This document shows, piece after piece, positions 43,667 through 51,977 of a DNA stretch of 64,000 nt. The notes below the pieces were generated by a model. It was not told the origin of the DNA, did not search any database, and saw only the letters and a program-made list of their open reading frames with translations. The position numbers were made by a program, and so were the translations under genes. The number at the start of each line of letters is the position of its first letter. Positions within the stretch are counted from its first letter, which is position 1. This DNA comes from Candidatus Saccharimonadota bacterium (lineage in GTDB: Bacteria > Patescibacteriota > Saccharimonadia > Saccharimonadales > JAGQMS01). The stretch is from the NCBI GenBank assembly GCA_020428535.1, contig JAGQMS010000001.1, forward strand, positions 36,693-100,692. The letters run 5' to 3'.

Positions 43667-43902
43667 CTGCGAGCATAGGCGAGCACAAATATTGGGGTAG
43701 GGGGGTATAAAAAGAGACTTTCCGATGAGGATGTTAGTAAAAGATACAATTGTTAAAGGCCAGGTGTTTGAACCATTTTTATTCAATATAGGATTAAACA
43801 GAAAAATGGTGAGTTCTGGCCTGCATTGTGTTCTATTGCAACTGCATCATAGTGATAGTTCTCTTACACCCCCATGTTTTGGTACTTTGTCGCACAAAGT
43901 AC
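43667..43902 (+). ncRNA. Rod-like structured RNA, copy 2 (plus strand, upstream of pheS)
   Basis: Same order as 42534-42768 on the other strand: GCACAAATATTGGGG, GGGGTATAAAAAGAGAC opposite GATAGTTCTCTTACACCCC, CGATGAGGATG, AGTAAAAGATACAATTGTTAAA, GGCCAG/CTGGCC, ACCATTTTT/AAAAATGGT, then TGCATTGT, CATAGTGATAG and the final GTTTTGGTACTTTG-TCGCA-CAAAGTAC. An open frame from ATG 43725 (MRMLVKDTIVKGQVFEPFLF) contains several Phe codons, so a pheS leader peptide is an alternative reading. Confidence 0.7.
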
Positions 43903-43913
43903 TGGGATATTGC

Positions 43914-43919
43914 TATACT
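43914..43919 (+). promoter_or_regulatory. -10 element for pheS
   Basis: TATACT ends 11 nt before the pheS ATG at 43931, just beyond the final hairpin of the structured RNA. Confidence 0.5.
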
Positions 43920-43930
43920 ATTCATCAGAT

Positions 43931-44974
43931 ATGGATTATACGATTGATGATGTGATTAAGGCTCGTGAAGCTTTACTATCAGAAAAGAGCTCAAAAGAAG
44001 TAAAAGAACTCCTAAGATCACCGCAGTTTGGGGCTTTGTTTGCGCTTCTAAAGACCGCTCCAGCTGAGCAAAAAAGCCAACTCGGCAAAGAAGTAAATGC
44101 TCTTCGAGCTGAAGTAGAGTCATGGGCCGAGGCAGAAGCCGAAGAAGCTGTTGAACCGATAGATGTGACTGCACCATGGGCTCCTAATACACCTACTGAA
44201 AAACGACCTCGATTACTAGATTCAAGCCTAGGCAGTCAGCACGTTTTAACCCGCGAACTAGAGAAGATTAGCGAAATATTCCAAAGAATGGGCTTTGCTA
44301 TTGAGGAATCACGCCAAATTGATGATGACTATCATATGTTTGAGAGCCTCAACTTCCCTGAAGGGCACCCAGCGCGTGATGATTGGGATACATTTATGAC
44401 TGATGACGGCCTGATTGCGCCAGCGCACACCTCTACCATGCAAAACCGAATGTTGAAGAAATACCGTGCGAATCTAGAAACCAATGAGCCAATTGCAGTA
44501 GTTGTACCTGGACGAACTTTCCGTAATGAAGATCTTGATGCTCGCCACGAACACACTTTCCATCAAGTCGAGGGTGTATATGTGGGCGAACATATTGAAG
44601 TAGGCCACCTTGTTGGTACCATGAAGACGTTTCTGGGTGATTATTTTGGCAAAGAGGTGGACGTAAAAATCACGCCGTTTTACTTTCCGTTCACTGAGCC
44701 TAGCTTTGAATTTAGCCTAACATGCCCATTCTGTGAACCCGAGCAAAGTGACTGCGCGGTATGTTCTGGCGAACACTGGATTGAGTTAATGGGTATGGGT
44801 ATGATTCACCCAAATGTCTTGCGCGAAGGTGGCATCAACCCAGAAATACACACTGGTTTTGCCTGGGGTTTTGGCGTGGAGCGTCTAGTCATGATGAAGA
44901 ACAATATAGAAGACATTCGCCATTTTAATTCAGGGAAGCTTGAATTCCTCCGCCAGTTTGGAGGCACACGATGA
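43931..44974 (+). CDS. pheS: Phenylalanyl-tRNA synthetase alpha chain
   Basis: This 347-residue class II catalytic subunit charges tRNA-Phe together with PheT. A helical N-terminus (about 1-75) is followed by the catalytic core: motif 2 FRNEDLDARHEHTFHQVEG and motif 3 GFAWGFGVERLVMM. A four-cysteine insert, CPFC...CAVC (about 267-277), could bind zinc. The start MDYTIDD at 43931 is preferred to the upstream in-frame 43874, which lies within the RNA element. It overlaps the next gene by 4 nt. Confidence 0.95.
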   Translation: MDYTIDDVIKAREALLSEKSSKEVKELLRSPQFGALFALLKTAPAEQKSQLGKEVNALRAEVESWAEAEAEEAVEPIDVTAPWAPNTPTEKRPRLLDSSLGSQHVLTRELEKISEIFQRMGFAIEESRQIDDDYHMFESLNFPEGHPARDDWDTFMTDDGLIAPAHTSTMQNRMLKKYRANLETNEPIAVVVPGRTFRNEDLDARHEHTFHQVEGVYVGEHIEVGHLVGTMKTFLGDYFGKEVDVKITPFYFPFTEPSFEFSLTCPFCEPEQSDCAVCSGEHWIELMGMGMIHPNVLREGGINPEIHTGFAWGFGVERLVMMKNNIEDIRHFNSGKLEFLRQFGGTR

Positions 44975-45624
44975 GCAAGTTACCTGAGGTACGAATAGCT
45001 GCTTCAATATTATTCATGAGGGGAGTTTCCGCTAACCTGGCAAAGCTATTTGATGCAGAGATGCCCACAAAAGAAAAAATCGATGATCTCGTAGTGCTAT
45101 ACAAAAAGAAGTGGGCGATAGATGAGCAGTCGATTATGATGGCGATGTGTCAGGCTACTGGCCTTGATTTCTACCAAAGCACAATAGACGTAAATATTGC
45201 CCCATTTATTGGGCCAAGTTTTTCTGACCCTCTTATGGTAAGCTCAAGAACTACCATTGATAGATTTACTGATGTACTTACACACGAGATCATTCACGTA
45301 CTACTTACTGACAACACGGTATATTCCAATAAGAGCACTGGCGGGGTTGATCTAGGGGACAGATGGCGAGAGTTATTCGGCAGTGAGCACACGATGAAAA
45401 CTCTAGTGCATATACCAGTGCATGCAATACATAAACATATCTATATGAATGTGCTTAAACAGCAGAGTAGGCATGATAATGAGATGGAAGAGCTTAGGCA
45501 ATATAATGCACTTGATTATCTCGCCGCCTGGGATTATGTCGATAAAGTTGGCTACGAAAAAATCATAGATATGCTGAAAGAAGACTATAAAAAGATAGAA
45601 GCAGAATTGGCAGGCACACGATGA
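44971..45624 (+). CDS. Putative zinc metallopeptidase-like protein between pheS and pheT
   Basis: This is a 217-residue protein with HEIIH (105-109) in THEIIHVLL, the zinc and catalytic motif of many metallopeptidases. Histidines in HIPVHAIHKHIY (about 149-160) could provide a third ligand. The frame overlaps pheS and pheT by 4 nt on each side, so it is translated within the pheST operon. I do not recognise the family. No signal peptide or membrane segment is visible. Confidence 0.7.
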   Translation: MSKLPEVRIAASILFMRGVSANLAKLFDAEMPTKEKIDDLVVLYKKKWAIDEQSIMMAMCQATGLDFYQSTIDVNIAPFIGPSFSDPLMVSSRTTIDRFTDVLTHEIIHVLLTDNTVYSNKSTGGVDLGDRWRELFGSEHTMKTLVHIPVHAIHKHIYMNVLKQQSRHDNEMEELRQYNALDYLAAWDYVDKVGYEKIIDMLKEDYKKIEAELAGTR

Positions 45625-48155
45625 GAGCTAGCTTGAGTATTATGAAGTGGACTGGTGGTACAGAAAAAGACTTACGCGAAATAGGCACAAACGAGCTGAT
45701 TCGATTGGCGACCAATCGACTTGGAGGCTTAGAAAGCTACGAAGAATACGGTAGGCGTTTTGAAGGAATAGTTGTCGCCAGAGTCGTTTCTTGCGAACCT
45801 CACCCCGATTCTGATCATCTACACGTATGTATGATTGATGCTGGCGGCGCCAACTCGGAACTCGCGACTAGCGGCTCGGGATTTATTCAAGTTGTTTGTG
45901 GAGCTCCAAATGTTCGCGAAGGTCTGACGGTAGCTTGGATTCCACCAGGAGCAACAGTACCCAGCTCACACGACGAAGCCGAACCTTTTGTATTAGGAAA
46001 GCGCGAGATTCGTGGGGTGATGAGCAACGGCATGATCGCTAGCCCAAAAGAATTAGGAATCAGCGAGGATCATGACGGAATTTTGGAAATTAATCTTCAG
46101 GAGATGAGTAACGTAAAACCTGAGCCAGGCTTAGAATTCAGCAAACTTTATGGCTTGGAAGACTTATTGCTTGATTTTGAGAATAAGATGTTTACGCATC
46201 GCCCAGATTGTTTTGGCCAAATAGGTCTAGCTCGAGAACTCGCTGGAATCCAGGGCCTTAAATATACTTCCCCTGATTGGTATCGAAATGTAATTGCTCC
46301 CCAAAAAACTTCAAAGCTAGAAGTTACGTCTAAAAATGAAGTGCCAGATAAAGTCCATCGCTTCATGCTCCAAGTTGTTGAAGGTTTGAGCGTTCAGCCA
46401 AGCCCGATCTGGCTACAGGCATATCTCACCCGGGTGGGGATTAGGCCAATTAATAATATTGTTGATTGGTCCAACTACTACATGCATCTAACGGCACAGC
46501 CGACGCACGCTTTTGACTACGAAAAGCTAAAAAAAGTAAGTGGTCTTGAGAAACCAGAAGTATATCCAAGGATGGCCACAGAAGGTGAAGAGCTAGCTTT
46601 GTTGAACGGCAAGACAATCAAACTCACTCCTGAAGACATCGTAATCTCATGTGGTGATAAAGCCGTGGCATTCGCAGGGCTTATGGGTGGAGCCGAAACA
46701 GAAGTCGATGAAAATACGACCTCGATTGTGATTGAATGTGCGACTTTTGATATGTATACAGTTCGTAGAAGTATGATGCGGCATGGCATTTTTACTGATG
46801 CCGCGATTCGCTACACTAAGGGCCAGAGCCCTCTGCAAAACGACCGAGTTCTAGCAAAGATAGGCCAAGATCTTGTTGATTTTTATGGTGCTAAATTAGG
46901 GATGGTTTACGACAGCGGAGCGCCTGAGGTTAGCTTCATGAATTCCATATTTGTGACACCTCAATATATAAATGCACGTCTCGGGACAAAGCTTTCTGCT
47001 AAAGATATCCGTCAAATTCTCGAAAATGTTGAAATTGGAGTGGAAGTTAGCGCAGAGGAACTTGTCGTCACACCTCCATTTTGGCGAACTGATCTTGAGC
47101 TTAAGGAAGACATTGTCGAAGAGGTAGGTAGGCTATTCGGTTTTGATCAACTAGAGCTGAAACTACCAAAGCGTTCCACCAGACCTGCACCAAAAAATGA
47201 ACTGCTTGAATTTAAATCTACTTTGCGCCACAAATTGGCTTCAAGCGGAGCAAATGAAGTTTTGAGTTACAGCTTCGTACATGGTGATTTACTCCGAAAA
47301 ACCGGAGTCGAAGATGTTGAAAAGTGGGCTATTCATATCCGAAACGCGATCAGCCCGGATTTGCAGTATTACAGAACCAGTTTGGTACCAAGCTTGTTGA
47401 CTAAAGTTCATCCAAACCTCAAAAGTGATATGGTGAGGAGCGATGACAACGAATTTGCGTTATTTGAAATTGGTAAAGCGCAAGTCAGGGGGCATGATGA
47501 CGAAGAAGGTCTACCAGCAGAGTTTGAGCGACTTTCATTTGTATTTGCCGCAGACGAGAAAACTGCTACAAGAAAATATCACGGGCCAGCGTTTTACCAA
47601 GCTAAAAAATACCTAAATCTAATATTGGAAGGTCAGGCGGAGCTCAGACCGTTAGAAAATAATGATTATCCAATTTGCTCGCCATATCAGATAGGTCGGA
47701 GCGCAATGGTTTATGTTGGGGGCGAGTTGCTTGGTGTAATTGGTGAATTGCGAGGGGGCGTAAAAAAGTCATTAAAGTTGCCTGATTTTTGTGCGGGATT
47801 TGAGCTTGATATAAATTTATTGATGCAAAAACTTCGACCAAGCTCATATGAACCAATTGGGACTTACCCAAAAACTCAACAAGACATCACCCTAAGGGTA
47901 AGTAAAGAAGTATCCTACGAAGCTTTGAAGTCAAATATTTGGCAAAAACTTACGGAATTAAGAACCGAAAAGGGTTACGATAGTTCCCTCGGCCCTCGCG
48001 ATATATTCCAAAAAGATGACGAAGATACGCAGAATGTAACATTCAGATTATGGCTTTGGCACCCCGAGAAAACTTTGAAGACAGAAGAAGTGAATGAATT
48101 GCTTAACACGTTAACTGATAATGCTAAAAAAGCTCTTGGCGCTGAAAGAGTGTAG
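45621..48155 (+). CDS. pheT: Phenylalanyl-tRNA synthetase beta chain
   Basis: This 844-residue subunit has an N-terminal tRNA-binding (EMAP) domain (EGIVVARVVSCEPHPDSDHLHV, about 47-68), the B3/B4 editing region (MFTHRPDCFG, then PTHAFDYEK), B5 and the C-terminal ferredoxin-like anticodon-binding domain (YPKTQQDITL). Length is typical. The ATG overlaps the preceding stop. The start MRASLSIMKWTGG is a little different from usual PheT, and ATG 45642 is possible. Confidence 0.95.
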   Translation: MRASLSIMKWTGGTEKDLREIGTNELIRLATNRLGGLESYEEYGRRFEGIVVARVVSCEPHPDSDHLHVCMIDAGGANSELATSGSGFIQVVCGAPNVREGLTVAWIPPGATVPSSHDEAEPFVLGKREIRGVMSNGMIASPKELGISEDHDGILEINLQEMSNVKPEPGLEFSKLYGLEDLLLDFENKMFTHRPDCFGQIGLARELAGIQGLKYTSPDWYRNVIAPQKTSKLEVTSKNEVPDKVHRFMLQVVEGLSVQPSPIWLQAYLTRVGIRPINNIVDWSNYYMHLTAQPTHAFDYEKLKKVSGLEKPEVYPRMATEGEELALLNGKTIKLTPEDIVISCGDKAVAFAGLMGGAETEVDENTTSIVIECATFDMYTVRRSMMRHGIFTDAAIRYTKGQSPLQNDRVLAKIGQDLVDFYGAKLGMVYDSGAPEVSFMNSIFVTPQYINARLGTKLSAKDIRQILENVEIGVEVSAEELVVTPPFWRTDLELKEDIVEEVGRLFGFDQLELKLPKRSTRPAPKNELLEFKSTLRHKLASSGANEVLSYSFVHGDLLRKTGVEDVEKWAIHIRNAISPDLQYYRTSLVPSLLTKVHPNLKSDMVRSDDNEFALFEIGKAQVRGHDDEEGLPAEFERLSFVFAADEKTATRKYHGPAFYQAKKYLNLILEGQAELRPLENNDYPICSPYQIGRSAMVYVGGELLGVIGELRGGVKKSLKLPDFCAGFELDINLLMQKLRPSSYEPIGTYPKTQQDITLRVSKEVSYEALKSNIWQKLTELRTEKGYDSSLGPRDIFQKDDEDTQNVTFRLWLWHPEKTLKTEEVNELLNTLTDNAKKALGAERV

Positions 48156-48161
48156 TATACT
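48156..48161 (+). promoter_or_regulatory. -10 element for the tyrS leader peptide
   Basis: TATACT begins right after the pheT stop codon and ends 6 nt before the ATG of a 13-codon frame. Confidence 0.5.
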
Positions 48162-48167
48162 GAGACT

Positions 48168-48209
48168 ATGATCAAAGATCCTGTTCGACATCAGTACTTC
48201 TATTGTTAG
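48168..48209 (+). CDS. Putative tyrosine-containing leader peptide upstream of tyrS
   Basis: This is a 13-residue frame, MIKDPVRHQYFYC, beginning 6 nt after TATACT and ending in TAG. Two of the last four codons before the stop are tyrosine (TAC TTC TAT TGT). The tyrS gene starts 52 nt later with its own AAGGA. A ribosome slowed at the tyrosine codons could change folding before tyrS. No clear terminator is visible, so translational rather than transcriptional control would be expected. The role is inferred. Confidence 0.5.
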   Translation: MIKDPVRHQYFYC

Positions 48210-48261
48210 AGATAATTCTTTATACTCTTTATTAACTGATGACAAAAAAGGATATATTTTT

Positions 48262-49515
48262 ATGGGAATGACATTAAGCGAAGAACTGCAGTGGCGTGGT
48301 TTTGTGAACCAGTCTACTTTTGAAGATATAAAAGCTATCGATGGTGATCCGATCACCTTTTATTGGGGAGTAGACCCCAGTGCAGATTCGATGCAAGTCG
48401 GTAACTTTGTGATCGCCATGATGATCAAGCATTTTATTAACCATGGCCACAAACCGGTGCTTTTAGTGGGTGGTGCAACTGGCTTGATAGGAGATCCTGA
48501 TGGCAAGTCTGACGAGCGAGAACTGAAAAGTGTCGAACAAGTTGAACATAATAAAAAAGCTATCTCCGCTCAGTACCGTAGGGTATTTGAGGGCGCTGAT
48601 TTGCCAATTGTCGACAACTACGACTGGTTTAAGGGCATGAACTACATGAGCTTCTTGCGAGATGTGGGCAAGCATGTGCCGATGTCGCAAATGCTAGGCC
48701 GTGAATTTGTACAAGCAAGACTTGGTGCAGATGGAAGCGGGATCAGCTATGCAGAATTTAGCTATTCATTAATTCAGGGCTATGATTTCTTGCATTTATT
48801 TAGAGAGATGGGCGTAACTATGCAGGTTGCCGGGTCTGACCAGTGGGGGAACTGCGTGGCAGGTGTTGAACTGATCAGGCGCATAGAGGGTGCTGAGGCA
48901 CATATCTGGACCGCACCACTAGTGATGAATAAAACTACAGGTAAGAAGTTTGGTAAGACAGAGGACGGTGCTGTTTGGCTCGACGAAAAGAAGACCAGCG
49001 TCTTCAAGTTTTACCAGTTTTGGCTAAATAGTGGCGATGATGATGTATTTGACTACTTAAAGATCTTCACGCTCCTAGACAAGGAGACTATAGAATCTCT
49101 TGCCGAAGAAATGAAAACCAATGCCGCTAGTCGACCTGCTCAGAAAGCACTGGCTTTTGAGGTCACAAAGCTTGTCCATGGAGTAGAAAGAGCTGAAAGT
49201 GTGCGTAAGATTAGCGAAGTTTTATTTGGTTCAGGCGACTACAATGAACTGAGCAAAAGTGATTTTGAAATGCTGGAGGGTGAATTGCCGGTATTTGTGG
49301 TTGATAAAGACAAGGGTCTTGCAGATTTTATGGTAGAAGCAGAACTTGCTAGCTCAAAAAGCGAAGCACGAAGGTTCTTAACCGATGCTGCCGTTTACAT
49401 TAATGGCTCGCAGTTGCCCCTAGATCAGACTCAGTTTATAGATGAAGATTTTATCTCTGGATACGCCGTAGTGCGACGTGGTAAAAATACAACCGCACTC
49501 GCAAAGCTTGTTTAG
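48262..49515 (+). CDS. tyrS: Tyrosyl-tRNA synthetase with altered HIGH motif
   Basis: This 417-residue class I synthetase charges tRNA-Tyr. Core segments: YWGVDPSADSMQVGNF, GGATGLIGDPDGKSDER, YSLIQGYDFLHLF, AGSDQWGN and the KMSKS counterpart KFGKT. An S4 RNA-binding domain ends the chain (SSKSEARRFLTDAAVYING). The HIGH tetrad is QVGN (residues 45-48), so the first histidine is replaced by Gln and the last by Asn. AAGGA lies 9 nt before the ATG. Confidence 0.95.
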   Translation: MGMTLSEELQWRGFVNQSTFEDIKAIDGDPITFYWGVDPSADSMQVGNFVIAMMIKHFINHGHKPVLLVGGATGLIGDPDGKSDERELKSVEQVEHNKKAISAQYRRVFEGADLPIVDNYDWFKGMNYMSFLRDVGKHVPMSQMLGREFVQARLGADGSGISYAEFSYSLIQGYDFLHLFREMGVTMQVAGSDQWGNCVAGVELIRRIEGAEAHIWTAPLVMNKTTGKKFGKTEDGAVWLDEKKTSVFKFYQFWLNSGDDDVFDYLKIFTLLDKETIESLAEEMKTNAASRPAQKALAFEVTKLVHGVERAESVRKISEVLFGSGDYNELSKSDFEMLEGELPVFVVDKDKGLADFMVEAELASSKSEARRFLTDAAVYINGSQLPLDQTQFIDEDFISGYAVVRRGKNTTALAKLV

Positions 49516-49524
49516 CTAAAACAA

Positions 49525-49570
49525 AAATCCCAGGATTTAATAAGGAGGGTATTCCTATTTCCTGGGATTT
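49525..49570. terminator. Bidirectional hairpin between tyrS and the exported protein gene
   Basis: AAATCCCAGG (49525-49534) pairs with CCTGGGATTT (49561-49570), with inner AGGA...TCCT pairing. A and T runs flank it on both sides, which fits a terminator for both converging genes. Confidence 0.7.
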
Positions 49571-49602
49571 ACTGCACCTCACAATAAGTTTTTGTTTTTT
49601 TG

Positions 49603-50103
49603 CTACATGCCTTCACCACCTCTCATACCACGACCCATACCAAATGGTCCGTGATCTAGACCGGCGTTTTGCAGCATTTCATGGACTTTTGTTAGATCGA
49701 TATTCTGGCTAGAAGCCCAGTCTTGGAATTCTTGCCTCTGCTTATCTGCTTCAGCTCTCATTTCTTCACGGGTAGCGTTTGGGTTGGCATCACGCCAGGT
49801 TTGCATCTCATCGTGTTGTTTTGTTCTTTCGTCCTGGAGTGCGCTGATTTGAGCATCGCTAAATCCGGCAGCTTTTAGGGCGTCGCTGACCTTAGTTTGC
49901 CTTTCAGCTTGCCTGGCTTCTCTATCTGCTTCGAAAACAGCTTTTACATCTGATGAATTTAGGTTGAACCTTGTGGCGATACGGTCAATCAGCGTATTCG
50001 TATTGTTTGAATTATTCGCTGCTGCATGCGCCGCTATTGGTGCTAAAGTCACAAATGGTAGAGCTCCGAGCGAAGCTAATAAAATTTTGCCTCTAGTTTT
50101 CAC
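49603..50103 (-). CDS. Small exported helical protein
   Basis: This is a 166-residue protein with a signal peptide (LLASLGALPFVTLAPIAAHA, cleavage likely after AHA). The rest is charged and helical, with Ala/Glu/Gln-rich segments, and ends in a Gly/Met-rich tail (GPFGMGRGMRGGEGM). The pattern resembles periplasmic chaperone-like proteins such as CpxP/Spy, but no LTxxQ motif is evident. It is divergent from the two-component genes at 50278. GGAGG precedes the ATG. Confidence 0.7.
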   Translation of the reverse strand: MKTRGKILLASLGALPFVTLAPIAAHAAANNSNNTNTLIDRIATRFNLNSSDVKAVFEADREARQAERQTKVSDALKAAGFSDAQISALQDERTKQHDEMQTWRDANPNATREEMRAEADKQRQEFQDWASSQNIDLTKVHEMLQNAGLDHGPFGMGRGMRGGEGM

Positions 50104-50277
50104 GTTATATTTGCCTCCTAATTACATTTATATTTGCCTGCTCAGGATTTTGATTTCTCATCAACGTATTTCCTGGTCTGCACTAGGGATATTAAGTGAA
50201 TATTTTTAAATGCTTCTGAAAATATCTAAAATCTTTTTCAGAAATAATTCAGCATCATGAGTCTATACTTATAAATA

Positions 50278-50961
50278 ATGAGAATACTAGTTGTCGAAGA
50301 TGAATATAAAATTGCTAATGCCTTAAAGCGCGGGCTTTCAAGTGAAGGCTACGCTACCGATGTTGCTTACAATGGAGATGATGGTTTGGCCAACGCCCTA
50401 AATGACCCTTATGATTTAGTTATTTTGGATCGAATGTTGCCTGGAGGTTATGACGGAATAGCAATTGTTTCTGAAATGCGGAAGAGTAAAATTATGACGC
50501 CAGTATTAATGCTGACTGCAAAGGACTCAATCCCTGACCGCGTTGCCGGCTTAGATGCCGGAGCTGATGATTACATGATAAAGCCTTTTGCTTTTGAAGA
50601 GTTGCTGGCTCGAATCCGCGCATTGACGCGTTCAGATGAAAATAAAACACCAGACGCTAAGCTAGAATATAAAGGTTTGTCGCTTGATTTAAAGACTAAG
50701 CTAGCATTTCGTGAGGGAAAAAGCATAGAACTTTCTTTAAAAGAATTTTCTTTGCTAGATTATCTTCTTAGAAATCCAGAAGTTGTTTTAACAAAACAGC
50801 AAATCATAGATCATGTCTGGGATTACGATGCCGACATATTGCCCAACACTGTTGAGGCATTCATCGCCATGCTTCGCAACAAAGTTGATCGACCTTTCGA
50901 GAAAGGAAGCTACATACAGACAATCCGAGGTTTTGGATATAAACTAGAAAAGCGAGCATGA
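50278..50961 (+). CDS. OmpR-type response regulator
   Basis: This 227-residue DNA-binding regulator has a receiver domain with VVEDE, phospho-acceptor Asp in VILDRMLPG (about residue 51), Thr in LTAKD and Lys in IKPFAF. The winged-helix output domain is at 130-225 (LSLKEFSLLDYLLRNPE, TIRGFGYKL). TATACT ends 8 nt before the ATG. It overlaps the kinase gene by 4 nt. Confidence 0.95.
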   Translation: MRILVVEDEYKIANALKRGLSSEGYATDVAYNGDDGLANALNDPYDLVILDRMLPGGYDGIAIVSEMRKSKIMTPVLMLTAKDSIPDRVAGLDAGADDYMIKPFAFEELLARIRALTRSDENKTPDAKLEYKGLSLDLKTKLAFREGKSIELSLKEFSLLDYLLRNPEVVLTKQQIIDHVWDYDADILPNTVEAFIAMLRNKVDRPFEKGSYIQTIRGFGYKLEKRA

Positions 50962-51968
50962 ATCGAATATTCACTACTGCTGTTTCAAGAATGACCCTTA
51001 TCTATGTGGCGCTTCTCAGCGCGGTATGTATTATTTTTAGCTCATTTATCTACACCACAGCCTCAAGTGAAATAGATCGAACAAGTCGAAGACAAGTTAG
51101 TGGCTTTCGGACAGGATTTGGTAGTTTTATTATCAATGAGAATGACAGTGAACAGCTTCGACAAGCAGAAGCTGCCGAAGCTAAACGGCATCTTAGGGTA
51201 ACTTTATTTTTAGTGAACTCAATAGTAATAGGTGGTGGTGCTTTTGTTTGCTATTTTTTAGCAAAGAGAACACTACAGCCGATAGAAGAAAGCGTCAATG
51301 CTCAAGAAAGATTTACGTCAGACGCTTCTCATGAGCTTCGAACACCCTTGGCATCGATGAAGACGGAGATCGAGGTGGCATTGAGAGATAAAAACTTAAC
51401 AAAAGATGACGCATTGCAACTTTTGGAAAGTAATCTAGAAGAGGTCAATGCCCTACATTTAATTACTGAAAATTTACTGCACTTAGCCAGACACAAAGAA
51501 TTAATGGAAACAAAGCAGATTGATATGCCAAAACTTATTAAGTCGATAGAGAAGAAATATAATCAGAAATTTAAGATTGCAGATATGAAATTCGAAATCG
51601 ACAATAAGACAACTAAGCTTATCTCAAATCAGGGTGTAATCCAGCAACTTATCACGATTTTGCTTGATAATGCCATAAAGCATGCCGGAAAAGGTACAAA
51701 AGTTATTTTGAAAATACATAAAAAAGGCTCGAATCTTCACATTAATGTTATTGATAGTGGAGTTGGTCTGAATGATGAAGCCTTAGAAAAGATATTTGAT
51801 AGATTTTACAAAGCAGATGAATCTCGAACTGCATCGAGATCAAGCGGACACGGGCTAGGTCTCTCTATTGCTAAACAGCTCGTAGGGGCTTTGCAAGGCC
51901 AGATTGGTGTTAATCATGGGCCCAGTGGCAAAGGATTAGACTTTTATATTGTTGTTCCTGTGATGTAG
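50958..51968 (+). CDS. Sensor histidine kinase
   Basis: This is a 336-residue kinase with two membrane segments (about 10-32 and 80-103) enclosing a short external loop of roughly 48 residues, then an H-box SDASHELRTPLASMKTE, an N-box LDNAIKHAG, DSGVG, and HGLGLSIAKQLV. The short loop suggests it senses the membrane or a partner. It is paired with the regulator before it. The small exported protein at 49603 may belong to its regulon. Confidence 0.94.
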   Translation: MNRIFTTAVSRMTLIYVALLSAVCIIFSSFIYTTASSEIDRTSRRQVSGFRTGFGSFIINENDSEQLRQAEAAEAKRHLRVTLFLVNSIVIGGGAFVCYFLAKRTLQPIEESVNAQERFTSDASHELRTPLASMKTEIEVALRDKNLTKDDALQLLESNLEEVNALHLITENLLHLARHKELMETKQIDMPKLIKSIEKKYNQKFKIADMKFEIDNKTTKLISNQGVIQQLITILLDNAIKHAGKGTKVILKIHKKGSNLHINVIDSGVGLNDEALEKIFDRFYKADESRTASRSSGHGLGLSIAKQLVGALQGQIGVNHGPSGKGLDFYIVVPVM

Positions 51969-51977
51969 AATAACGAC

